Assembly (NCBI GenBank): GCA_025350905.1
Contig: JANXWY010000341.1
Coordinates: 1 to 51,988, forward strand
Reading direction: 5' to 3'
DNA from: Verrucomicrobiota bacterium
GTDB taxonomy: Bacteria; Verrucomicrobiota; Verrucomicrobiia; Limisphaerales; JADLHS01
DNA length: 51,988 bases
This document shows, piece after piece, positions 26,944-34,203 of the stretch (the first letter of the stretch is position 1; the number at the start of each line of letters is the position of its first letter). The notes beneath the pieces were generated by a model. The model searched no databases. It was not told the origin of the DNA and was given only the letters and a program-made list of their open reading frames with translations. The translations under genes were made by a program, and so were the position numbers.

Positions 26944-27156
26944 ATGGCATTGAACAACCTCACGGTCGCGGAGGAGGTACTCGGCCTCTCGCAAGGAGAA
27001 CGGGCCGAACTGGCAAAATTGCTGATCGCCAGCCTCGCCGACGACCCCCGCAGTGATGAAGAGATCAAAGCTGACCTGACTCGACGACTGAATGACATGA
27101 TCGCCGGGAACGACTCTGGACTGACCTTCAAGGATGTTTTCGACGCCCCCTTGTGA
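26944..27156 (+). CDS. Addiction-module antitoxin (TIGR02574-like)
   Basis: A 70-residue acidic, helical protein. Its LSQGERAELAKLLIASLADD core, followed by a short linker and a C-terminal amphipathic stretch, matches the small putative addiction-module component family that pairs with RelE/ParE toxins. It overlaps the toxin gene by 4 bp. No DNA-binding motif is obvious by eye. Confidence 0.85.
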   Translation: MALNNLTVAEEVLGLSQGERAELAKLLIASLADDPRSDEEIKADLTRRLNDMIAGNDSGLTFKDVFDAPL

Positions 27157-27452
27157 AGGCGCTCTTCAGCCGACAATTTCGCAACGATCTGCGGCGGGAG
27201 GAAGCGAATTACCGCGACAGTTCGGATCGATTGGCGAGTGCCTTTCGGGAGCGCGTCGCCGGACAAACGCGTGAGGTTATTCGTTGGCAGGGCGGCGATC
27301 ATGTCGGACCGCATGGTTTCCCTTGTCGGCGAACGCGGCCATTTCCCTTCTACATCTATTATTTCATCAAGGGCGATGTGATTTATTTTCTGGGCCTCGT
27401 GCATGAACGTCGCCACCCGGATTTTCTGAAAGGGCAACTGAAGAAACCCTGA
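27153..27452 (+). CDS. RelE/ParE-superfamily toxin
   Basis: A 99-residue toxin with the RelE/ParE layout: an N-terminal strand and helical hairpin (FSRQFRNDLRREEANYRD), then beta strands PFPFYIYYFIKGDVIYFLGLVHERRHPDF. The final HERRHPDF is a typical ParE-like end. Such toxins cut mRNA on the ribosome (RelE) or poison gyrase (ParE); which applies here cannot be told. The GTG start at 27153 overlaps the antitoxin stop (GTGA). Confidence 0.85.
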   Translation: MKALFSRQFRNDLRREEANYRDSSDRLASAFRERVAGQTREVIRWQGGDHVGPHGFPCRRTRPFPFYIYYFIKGDVIYFLGLVHERRHPDFLKGQLKKP

Positions 27453-27508
27453 CCCTAGAACACAGTCAGAGTTGGCAATCGCTCGTCACCTCCGTAACTT
27501 TAAGCAGC

Positions 27509-28786
27509 ATGACCATTTTGGACGAACTCAACTGGCGCGGCCTCGTCGCCGACTGCACGGACACGGCGGAACTGACCAAGCGGCTCGCCGCCCCCACCAC
27601 GCTTTACGCGGGCTTTGACCCCACCGCCGACAGCCTGCATGTCGGCAACCTCGTGCCCCTGCTCGCGCTCCGGCGTTTTCAACTGCTTGGCCACTCGCCG
27701 ATTGCCCTCGCCGGCGGCGCCACCGGCAGCATTGGGGATCCGAGCGGCAAGACGGCGGAACGACAGCTCCTCACCAGGGAAATTCTCGACCACAACATCG
27801 CCAGCGTGAAAGTCCAAATGGCCAGACTGCTCGACTTCGACACGAAGCAAAATCCCGCGCGCCTGCTCGACAACGCGACTTGGACTGCGCCGGTCAGTTA
27901 TCTCGATTTCCTGCGCGACATCGGCAAGCATTTTTCCGTCAATCAGATGGTCGCCAAGGAAAGTGTGCGGGCACGCATGGAAGACCGCGAGGTCGGCATC
28001 AGCTACACCGAGTTCAGCTACATGCTGCTTCAGGCGTTTGATTTTTATCATTTGCGCAAAGAGTTCAATTGCGAGTTGCAGGTGGGCGCGACCGATCAAT
28101 GGGGCAACATCACGGCGGGAACGGAGCTCTGCCGAAAAAAACTCGGGGCGACCGTGTTTGGACTCACCTTCCCTCTCATGACCAAGGCGGACGGGACGAA
28201 ATACGGCAAGACCGCGAGCGGCACCGTGTGGCTTGCGGCCGAAAGAACCAGCCCCTATCGCTTCTACCAGTTCTTCATTCAGCTCGACGACACCGACGTG
28301 ATCAAAATCCTGAAGATGCTCTCCTTCGCCAACCAGCCACAGATTTCGGAACTGGAGCAACAGCACGCCGCCAATGCCGGCGCGCGCGCGCCACACAAAT
28401 TCCTTGCCGCCGAACTCACGGAGCTCCTTCACGGGAAAACGGCGGCGGACGACGCCCGGCGCGCGAGTGAAATTCTTTTTGGCGGCAATCTCGACGGCAT
28501 TTCCGAAGCCACCTTCCGCGAGATCGTGGGCGAAGTTCCCACCAAAGACATCGAGAAAGCCACACTTGACGGAACGGGCATCTTGCTCGTGGAATTACTG
28601 GTCCACTCAGGATTATGCCCGTCCAAAGGCCAAGCTCGCAAAGACCTCGAAGGTGGGGGCGTGAACCTCAACAACGTCCGCGAGGCCAACGCTGCCCGCG
28701 CCGTAACCACGAACGATTTGCTTTTCGGCAAACACGTCCTGCTGCGGAAAGGGAAGAAGAATTACGTCGTGGTGACGGCGAAGTGA
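27509..28786 (+). CDS. tyrS: Tyrosyl-tRNA synthetase
   Basis: A 425-residue class I aminoacyl-tRNA synthetase that charges tRNA-Tyr. The HIGH-type motif is HVGN within FDPTADSLHVGNLVPLL, the tyrosine pocket is seen in ATDQWGNITAG, and the KMSKS-type motif is KYGKT within KADGTKYGKTASG. A C-terminal S4 RNA-binding domain closes the protein (SKGQARKDLEGGGVNLN). Length and domain order are those of bacterial TyrS. It starts 56 bp after the toxin gene. Confidence 0.97.
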   Translation: MTILDELNWRGLVADCTDTAELTKRLAAPTTLYAGFDPTADSLHVGNLVPLLALRRFQLLGHSPIALAGGATGSIGDPSGKTAERQLLTREILDHNIASVKVQMARLLDFDTKQNPARLLDNATWTAPVSYLDFLRDIGKHFSVNQMVAKESVRARMEDREVGISYTEFSYMLLQAFDFYHLRKEFNCELQVGATDQWGNITAGTELCRKKLGATVFGLTFPLMTKADGTKYGKTASGTVWLAAERTSPYRFYQFFIQLDDTDVIKILKMLSFANQPQISELEQQHAANAGARAPHKFLAAELTELLHGKTAADDARRASEILFGGNLDGISEATFREIVGEVPTKDIEKATLDGTGILLVELLVHSGLCPSKGQARKDLEGGGVNLNNVREANAARAVTTNDLLFGKHVLLRKGKKNYVVVTAK

Positions 28787-28864
28787 ACTTCGCAGAAGAG
28801 CGGGCTTCAGCCAGCCAGCGCCGTAGGCGCGGAATCTTCGTAGCCTGCACGGTCCGTTTTTCGC

Positions 28865-28916
28865 AAGCTCCGTCAGGAGCGGCATATTCCCCGACGATAT
28901 CGCTCCTAAGGAGCTT
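28865..28916. repeat. AAGCTCC-GGAGCG inverted repeat
   Basis: Arms 28865-28887 and 28896-28916 are imperfect inverted copies (AAGCTCCGTCAGGAGCGGCA facing the complement of AAGCTCCTTAGGAGCGATAT). It may be the tyrS terminator region or a dispersed element; no T-run follows. Confidence 0.7.
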
Positions 28917-29147
28917 GGGATTGTTTTAGGGCGGAGGTTCTACAAATATGCCGCGCCGCTGGCGCTGGTAAATGGCGTAGCGGCGACTCGGCAGAGCGCG
29001 GCCCTTTGGAATTCCGTCAGGGGCAGTCTGCTGACACACCGCTATGGGGAGAATGTGAATTACGCCGTGAAGACCAGTTAGCGCCCGTGCTTTCGGGAAT
29101 CAGGGCCCGGAGTGGCCGCCAGACTGAAAGAGCCGAACACGAAAGAG

Positions 29148-29210
29148 ATGAAGTTGGAGGAGGTCGTCAAATTGGTCGAACAAGCGGCCGTGCTTGTGCT
29201 CGTGTACTGA
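29148..29210 (+). repeat. First copy of a duplicated short coding-like segment
   Basis: The frame reads MKLEEVVKLVEQAAVLVLVY and stop. A second copy at 29287-29343 reads LEVVVKEAAQAAVLVLVY and stop. The two are related at DNA and peptide level and share the exact ending QAAVLVLVY-stop. Confidence 0.5.
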
Positions 29211-29214
29211 CCCT

Positions 29215-29282
29215 GTAGCAGCCGACGTGAGGAGGCTCATTTCAAACGCAGGAAGTCAGAGCCTCGTCACCTCGGCTGCTAC
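29215..29282. repeat. GTAGCAGCCGACG-type palindromic repeat
   Basis: Arms of 23 bp (29215-29237 and 29260-29282) are near-perfect inverted copies ending GTAGCAGCCGA. The family also occurs at 30713-30785 and, in coding sequence, at 15758-15832. Confidence 0.85.
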
Positions 29283-29286
29283 GATT

Positions 29287-29343
29287 TTGGAGGTGGTGGT
29301 GAAGGAGGCGGCGCAAGCGGCGGTGCTGGTGTTGGTTTACTAA
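29287..29343 (+). repeat. Second copy of the duplicated short coding-like segment
   Basis: It has no ATG, but is clearly related to 29148-29210; it immediately follows the palindrome at 29215-29282, which therefore sits between the two copies. Confidence 0.5.
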
Positions 29344-29348
29344 TGTTC

Positions 29349-29434
29349 AACCACGAAATACACCAAACACACGAAAGGAACACTGCCCAGAATCGCCCGC
29401 CAGGTTTTTCGTGTGGTTCGTGTATTTCGTGGTT
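29349..29434. repeat. AACCACGAAATACAC-type inverted repeat
   Basis: Arms of 28 bp (29349-29376 and 29407-29434) are nearly perfect inverted copies separated by 30 bp. The same family, more decayed, follows purN at 17325-17390. Confidence 0.85.
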
Positions 29435-29645
29435 AAAAACCCCTTGAAACCGGCGGAGCGCGCGGCGGGGTTGGGGTTGGTTCACCAGCAAAATCTGGTA
29501 ATAAAACGCCAACAATCAATTGGCCCAACCGCCAGAATCCCCTACCCTCCTCCGCGTGAACGAGTGTCGGCTTTCCGGATATCCGGAACGACCTCTCCCC
29601 GCCTGCGGGAATATTTTGGCAGGTAAACGCAATCGACATTGAAAT

Positions 29646-30704
29646 ATGAACCACAAGATCACGCAACTCCTCGGCGATTCCGCCCCGGCGCTCCTCGAAC
29701 ATCAATGCAAAACCGTGCCCAAGGAAAACCTGCACCTTCCCGGCCCCGACTTCGTTGACCGCGTCATGGCCTGCACGGACCGCACTCCCCAGGTGCTGCG
29801 CAGCCTCCAGCAAATGTTCAACACCGGCCGTCTCGGCGGCACCGGTTATTTGTCCATCCTGCCGGTGGACCAGGGCATCGAACATTCGGCAGGCGCCAGC
29901 TTCGCCCCGAACCCGGATTACTTTGATCCGGAAAACATCGTGAAACTCGCCCTCGAAGGCGGCTGTAACGCCGTCGCATCCACGCTCGGCGTGCTCGGCA
30001 TGGTTTCGCGCAAATACGCGCACCGCATTCCGTTTATGGTGAAGCTGAATCACAACGAGCTGATGACCTGCCCGAACAAATTCGACCAGATTTATTTCGC
30101 GCAAGTCGAACAGGCCTGGAACCTCGGGGCGACCGCGGTGGGGGCGACCATTTACTTCGGTTCGGCGGAATCGGCGCGGCAGATTGTCGAGACCAGCCTA
30201 GCGTTCAAGCGGGCGCATGAACTCGGGCTGGCCACCGTGCTTTGGTGTTACCTCCGGAACAATGCATTCAAGACGAAGGAAAAGGATTATCACGTCAGCG
30301 CCGATCTCACCGGCCAGGCGAATCATCTCGGCGTAACGATCCAAGCCGACATCATCAAGCAGAAGCTGCCGGAGAACAACGGCGGCTATAAGGCCGTCCC
30401 GAATTACGGCAAAACCCATGAGAGGGTTTACACGGAATTGACAACCGATCATCCGATTGATCTGTGTCGGTATCAGGTATTGAACTGTTATTCCGGTCGC
30501 GCCGGCTTGATTAATTCCGGAGGCGAATCCAAGGGCAAGGGCGACCTCGAAGCCGCGGTGAAAACGGCCGTGATCAACAAACGCGCGGGCGGCACCGGCT
30601 TGATTTCCGGCCGCAAGGCGTTTCAACGGCCCCTGGTGGAGGGCGTCGAATTGCTCAATGCGATTCAGGACGTCTATCTGGACAAGGATATCACGGTGGC
30701 CTGA
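29646..30704 (+). CDS. fbaB: Class I fructose-bisphosphate aldolase (FbaB/DhnA type)
   Basis: A 352-residue aldolase of the archaeal/bacterial class I group, which splits fructose-1,6-bisphosphate through a lysine Schiff base. Recognisable segments are [18 protein letters not shown] (start of the barrel), [25 protein letters not shown] and the phosphate-binding [18 protein letters not shown] near the C-terminus. The length agrees with the group of about 350 residues found in several bacterial phyla. It is monocistronic; the repeat at 30713 lies just after the stop. Confidence 0.93.
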   Translation: MNHKITQLLGDSAPALLEHQCKTVPKENLHLPGPDFVDRVMACTDRTPQVLRSLQQMFNTGRLGGTGYLSILPVDQGIEHSAGASFAPNPDYFDPENIVKLALEGGCNAVASTLGVLGMVSRKYAHRIPFMVKLNHNELMTCPNKFDQIYFAQVEQAWNLGATAVGATIYFGSAESARQIVETSLAFKRAHELGLATVLWCYLRNNAFKTKEKDYHVSADLTGQANHLGVTIQADIIKQKLPENNGGYKAVPNYGKTHERVYTELTTDHPIDLCRYQVLNCYSGRAGLINSGGESKGKGDLEAAVKTAVINKRAGGTGLISGRKAFQRPLVEGVELLNAIQDVYLDKDITVA

Positions 30705-30712
30705 CCTGCATA

Positions 30713-30785
30713 GCGTAGCCGCCGACGTGAGGAGGCGGATTCTGGAGATTCGAGCCGCCCGCCGACTTCTAAGGCGGCGGCGACA
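30713..30785. repeat. GTAGCCGCCGACG-type palindromic repeat after fbaB
   Basis: It starts 9 bp after the fbaB stop, with left arm GCGTAGCCGCCGACGTGAGG and a facing GCCG...GGCGGCGGC part. It is the intergenic relative of the copy inside the pseudouridine synthase gene. Confidence 0.75.
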
Positions 30786-30868
30786 GTGCTTGCTCCGGCT
30801 ATCACTTGGAGACTAAAAGGGCCGTGGTGCAGCACGCACGACGGTCGTTTGAAATTTTGCGACCCGCA

Positions 30869-31261
30869 TCAACTCTTCCAGTCAAACGCCTTCTTCTTCA
30901 CTGCGTAGATGTAGCCGATAAAAAGAATGCCGAGGAAGGAAACCATCGAGCCGAGAATCAGGTTCCGCGTGGCCGGGTCTTGCAGCATGGACTTGTAGAT
31001 CACCGCCCACGGATACATGAACACGACTTCAATATCGAACAGGATAAACAGCATCGCCACGAGGTAGAATTTCACCGACATCCGGGTGCTGCCTTCGCCA
31101 ATTGGCAGCATGCCGCACTCGTACGCGGTGTCCTTGATCTTGCTGGTCCGCCCGCGTTTGCCGAGCACCATCGAAAGGCCAATCATGCCGCCGGTGGCCG
31201 CCACAGCGAGCACGAACAGGATCAGCACGGCGAGGTATTGGGGAAACTGCGACGATTCCAT
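30869..31261 (-). CDS. nuoA: Second, solitary NuoA paralogue
   Basis: A 130-residue NuoA/ND3-type subunit with three membrane helices (about residues 9-31, 66-87 and 98-118), the loop TAYECGMLP with the conserved Cys, and FDIEVVF in the second helix. It differs substantially from the copy at 170-547. No nuoB or other complex I gene adjoins: downstream is the convergent aldolase gene and upstream a repeat and the ABC exporter. It may belong functionally to a second complex I cluster elsewhere, or replace the first subunit under some conditions. Confidence 0.94.
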   Translation of the reverse strand: MESSQFPQYLAVLILFVLAVAATGGMIGLSMVLGKRGRTSKIKDTAYECGMLPIGEGSTRMSVKFYLVAMLFILFDIEVVFMYPWAVIYKSMLQDPATRNLILGSMVSFLGILFIGYIYAVKKKAFDWKS

Positions 31262-31320
31262 GGACTGAAGTTAAGAAAAGCACCGGGGCCTTGGCAAGTG
31301 TTACCGGGACGCCGTCGCGG

Positions 31321-31470
31321 TAGGGTCGTCGCGCTGCGATGACCCCGGCCCGGGCAGGACTCGAACACCTTTTTGCGTACGTCCGGGTTCAGAGTGCGAC
31401 CCAGCGTCAACTGCCTTGCCGCCGTTGCGCCCCTGCACGGGGCGCTGGTCATCACAGCGCGATGACCCTA
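31321..31470. repeat. 150-bp element with 24-bp terminal inverted repeats and a tRNA-like core
   Basis: The ends 31321-31344 and 31447-31470 match as inverted copies at about 22 of 24 positions, both starting TAGGGTC when read inward. The core of about 100 bp, read on the minus strand, contains an AAGGCA D-arm-like piece, a CTCTGAA loop and GGTGTTCGAGTCC, resembling a decayed tRNA. The right terminus supplies the TAG stop codon of the ABC exporter gene. Confidence 0.7.
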
Positions 31471-33384
31471 GCCGGGGGTCGCGACCTCAAGTTTTGTGAA
31501 ACCTTCCTCGATGGTGGAAGTGTTTTGGATCCGGGCGAGTCGGGCATACAGCCCGTCCTGCGCCAGCAAATCCTCGTGCGCACCGCGCTCGATGATCTGC
31601 CCATGCCGCAGCACCAGGATTTGATCCGCCCGCCGAATCGTGCTGAGCCGATGCGCGATGACGAAGCTCGTGCGATTGGCCATGAGCCGCTCGAGCGCCT
31701 CCTGAATCAAGCGCTCCGTGGCGGTGTCCACGCTGGCGGTCGCTTCGTCGAGAATGAGGATGGGGGCGTTTTTGAGCAGCGCCCGGGCAATGCTCACGCG
31801 TTGCTTTTCGCCGACGCTCAACTTCACGCCGCGCTCGCCGACGCGGGTATCAAAACTCTGCGGCAGGTTCGCGATGAATTCGTAACAATTCGCCGCGCGG
31901 GCAGCGGCCAGCAACTCAGCTTCGGTCGCATCCAATTTGCCATAGAGAATGTTTTCTCGAATCGTGCCGTTGAAGAGGAACGGCTCCTGACTGACCACGC
32001 TGATGTGTTCGCGCAACGATTCGAGCGCAACGTTACTGATGTCCTGCCCGTCCACCAAAATGCGGCCGGAGGTGAGTTCGTAGAGCGCAGGCAGCAGGTT
32101 TACCACTGTGGATTTACCAGCGCCGGTTGGCCCGACCAGCGCAATCATTTCACCCGGTTGGGCGTGCAGCGAAATGTTGTTCAAGACTGTCCGCTCGACT
32201 TTCGGAGCGCCGAGCACCGTCTCGGCTTGATTCAGATCGGTTTCCCAAACTTGCCGAGTCGGCGCTCGGCGCTCCGGTTCGGAGGCGTAACTGAAACCGA
32301 CATTTTCATAAACCACTTCGCCGCGCACCGGTCGGTGCAGAGCCTCGCGGCGCTTGTCGTCGTCGCGTTCTTTTGTCGCATCCAGAATATCCAGCACGCG
32401 CTCGCCCGCCGCCCGCCCGCTTTGCAGCAATTGATTCAGCCCGTGTAACTGGCCGATCGGGGTGTAAAACATGCCAAGGTAAAGCAGATACCCCACCAGC
32501 GCGCCCGGCTCCATCTGGTGTTGAATGACCTGCCGCCCGCCCACCCAGAGCACGAGCGCAAAACCGATCGCGCCGGCAAAACTCATCACCGGCGAGTAGA
32601 TCGCCCACACCCGCATGATGCCCAGCGTTCCCCGCCGGAGCGCATCCGCCCGCTCACTGAAGCGCTGGTCCTCGTGGGCTTCCCGCCCAAAGGCCTTGAT
32701 CTGCCGGACGCCTTGCAGATTGTCCATCAACAGCGCATTCATGGCACTCGATGCTTCGCGTTGCCGCCGATAACGTCGATGCGCCGTCAGCGTGTACCAC
32801 AGCGCCCCCAGCGCCAGCACGGGGATGGGGGACATCGCGACCAACGCGAGCCACGGATTGGAATAAATCAGAATGGCGCCTACGCCCAGGACGCCGACCA
32901 ACGCCACCACGCCCTGCTCCGTTCCGTCGATCAACACGCGCTCCACGGAGTTCACGTCTTCAATGACGCGGGTCATCAGATCGCCGGACGCGCGCTGGTC
33001 GAAATAGCCGACCGGCAGTCGTTGCAGCCGCGCATAAACCTCGCGGCGCATGTCGAAAATCACGTTTTGCTCGAAGTGATTGTTGACGAGAATGCGCAAC
33101 CCGCTGAAAAGGTCGCGCAGCAAGAACGCACCGATCAAACCGAGCATCACCGCGGTCAATTGCTCGGTGCGCCCCTGCCGAATCACATCGTCAATGGCAT
33201 AGGCCGTGAGTTTGGGAAACGCGAACGACGCCAGGAGCGAAAGGACGGTGCACGCGACTGTCGCCACCGAGGCCAGTTTGTACGGCCGCAGGTAAATGGC
33301 GACGCGTCGGACCACTTCCCAAGTCGAACGCGACTTCGCGGAGAAGGTGGGATCGGCTTCGGTTGAGGGAGCGCCATGGGCCAT
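31468..33384 (-). CDS. MsbA-like ABC exporter (fused permease and ATPase)
   Basis: A 638-residue half-transporter from the preferred start at 33384 (MAHGAPSTEAD), which avoids overlap with the upstream gene. Six membrane helices occupy about residues 30-310. The ATPase has Walker A GPTGAGKS, signature LSVGEKQR (a variant of LSGGQ), Walker B ILILDEAT and the switch His in VIAHRLST. As a dimer it would flip lipids, lipopolysaccharide precursors or drugs. Within the start of the ATPase domain, between FSYASEP and VERTVLNNISLHAQPG, about 25 residues (370-394) are encoded by a 72-bp palindrome. Its stop lies in the element at 31321-31470. Confidence 0.93.
   Translation of the reverse strand: MAHGAPSTEADPTFSAKSRSTWEVVRRVAIYLRPYKLASVATVACTVLSLLASFAFPKLTAYAIDDVIRQGRTEQLTAVMLGLIGAFLLRDLFSGLRILVNNHFEQNVIFDMRREVYARLQRLPVGYFDQRASGDLMTRVIEDVNSVERVLIDGTEQGVVALVGVLGVGAILIYSNPWLALVAMSPIPVLALGALWYTLTAHRRYRRQREASSAMNALLMDNLQGVRQIKAFGREAHEDQRFSERADALRRGTLGIMRVWAIYSPVMSFAGAIGFALVLWVGGRQVIQHQMEPGALVGYLLYLGMFYTPIGQLHGLNQLLQSGRAAGERVLDILDATKERDDDKRREALHRPVRGEVVYENVGFSYASEPERRAPTRQVWETDLNQAETVLGAPKVERTVLNNISLHAQPGEMIALVGPTGAGKSTVVNLLPALYELTSGRILVDGQDISNVALESLREHISVVSQEPFLFNGTIRENILYGKLDATEAELLAAARAANCYEFIANLPQSFDTRVGERGVKLSVGEKQRVSIARALLKNAPILILDEATASVDTATERLIQEALERLMANRTSFVIAHRLSTIRRADQILVLRHGQIIERGAHEDLLAQDGLYARLARIQNTSTIEEGFTKLEVATPG
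32204..32275. repeat. 72-bp palindrome inserted in frame in the ABC exporter gene
   Basis: Arms of 23 bp (32204-32226 and 32253-32275), beginning GGAGCGCCGAGC, match as inverted copies at 21 of 23 positions, with a 26-bp loop. The length is exactly 24 codons, so the frame is kept. Confidence 0.9.
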
Positions 33385-33406
33385 AAAACGAATCGGGCGG
33401 CGTGAT

Positions 33407-33919
33407 TCAACCGCGCGCCAAGAAATCCACCATCGCCTTTGCAAACGGAGCCAGGTCCAGCGGCGTACGGCTGGAAATCAAATTGCCGTCCACCACCACC
33501 GGCTCGTTCACCCAGTAGGCGCCGGCGTTTTCCAAATCGTCCTTGATTCCAAGTGAACCGGTAACGCGTTTGCCGTTCAGGATGCGGGCCGAAATCGGAA
33601 TCCAGCCCCCATGACAGATGAACGCGACCACTTTGCCCTGCTCAAAAAATTCGCGCGTAAGCGAAAGCACCTTGAGATCGCGCCGCAGTTTGTCCGGCAT
33701 GAAACCACCCGGCACGAGCAACCCACAAAAGTCCGCACTCCGCGCGTCGCGCAACAGCAGATCCGCTTTGGCGGGATAACCGTGCTTGCCGGTGTAGATT
33801 TTCAACTCCGGACCCGCCAACCGCATCGCATAGCCGGCTTCTTCACAGCGCAATTTCGGATACCACAACTCCAAGTCTTCGTAGAGATCGTCCACGAACG
33901 TCAGCAACGTTTTCGACAT
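33407..33919 (-). CDS. DJ-1/PfpI-family protein
   Basis: A 170-residue class I glutamine amidotransferase-like protein. The nucleophile elbow is C102 in FICHGGW, with E15 near the N-terminus and GLLVPGGFMPD in between, all typical of the PfpI/DJ-1 group. Members act as glyoxalases/deglycases, chaperones or peptidases; the activity here is not known. The ATG at 33919 is chosen; the frame extends upstream to 34117 through a repeat and has no homology there. It is 22 bp upstream of the ABC exporter gene and possibly co-transcribed. Confidence 0.9.
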   Translation of the reverse strand: MSKTLLTFVDDLYEDLELWYPKLRCEEAGYAMRLAGPELKIYTGKHGYPAKADLLLRDARSADFCGLLVPGGFMPDKLRRDLKVLSLTREFFEQGKVVAFICHGGWIPISARILNGKRVTGSLGIKDDLENAGAYWVNEPVVVDGNLISSRTPLDLAPFAKAMVDFLARG

Positions 33920-33991
33920 GGCTGATGCTAGCGGACCCCACTGACTTTGGGCAAGCGGCGCAATATCGAGGTCGTGCCTTGATTCGACGAG

Positions 33992-34115
33992 GTAGGGACA
34001 TTGCGCTGCGATGTCCCCGCCCGTAAAGCGGGCGGAACGTGTGAAATGGATGAGCATTTTTCCAGTTCCTTGCGCCGCTATTCCGCAGCGCGGGACGGCG
34101 CAGCGCGCCATCCCC
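33992..34115. repeat. GGGACA-GCGCTGCG-TGTCCC composite repeat
   Basis: Two short palindromic pieces of the same type (around 33992-34017 and 34092-34116, with GGGAC...GCGC...GTCCC or ATCCC symmetry) bracket about 75 bp. The termini resemble those of the element at 31321-31470. Confidence 0.5.
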
Positions 34116-34203
34116 ACCAGATTAGGCCACCGCCTAATGCGGTCGCGTAAACGGACGAGGGCGAAGCTTGGAAACCTTCTGCGGGCGGACTAGACTGCGC
34201 CGC

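Larger units (their letters stand above)
28787..29645. other. Repeat-rich gap of about 0.86 kb between tyrS and the aldolase gene
   Basis: No convincing gene is present. The stretch holds four separate structured elements: an inverted repeat at 28865-28916, a pair of similar coding-like tails at 29148-29210 and 29287-29343, a palindromic repeat at 29215-29282, and an inverted repeat at 29349-29434. The last roughly 200 bases must carry the aldolase promoter. Confidence 0.7.

Noticed and set aside
29006..29218. 70-codon frame between tyrS and fbaB
   Set aside because: It is Arg-rich and unconserved in appearance and runs through the duplicated-tail segment in another frame.
28787..29645. CRISPR array
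   Set aside because: Repeats here are a mixture of single inverted repeats from different families, without regular spacing or spacers.
31345..31446. Functional tRNA-Gln on the minus strand
   Set aside because: The acceptor and T-stem strands do not pair and the anticodon arm has extra bases, so at best it is a decayed tRNA-like sequence.
31339..32448. Open frame of 369 codons on the plus strand
   Set aside because: Shadow of the ABC exporter and of the inverted-terminus element.
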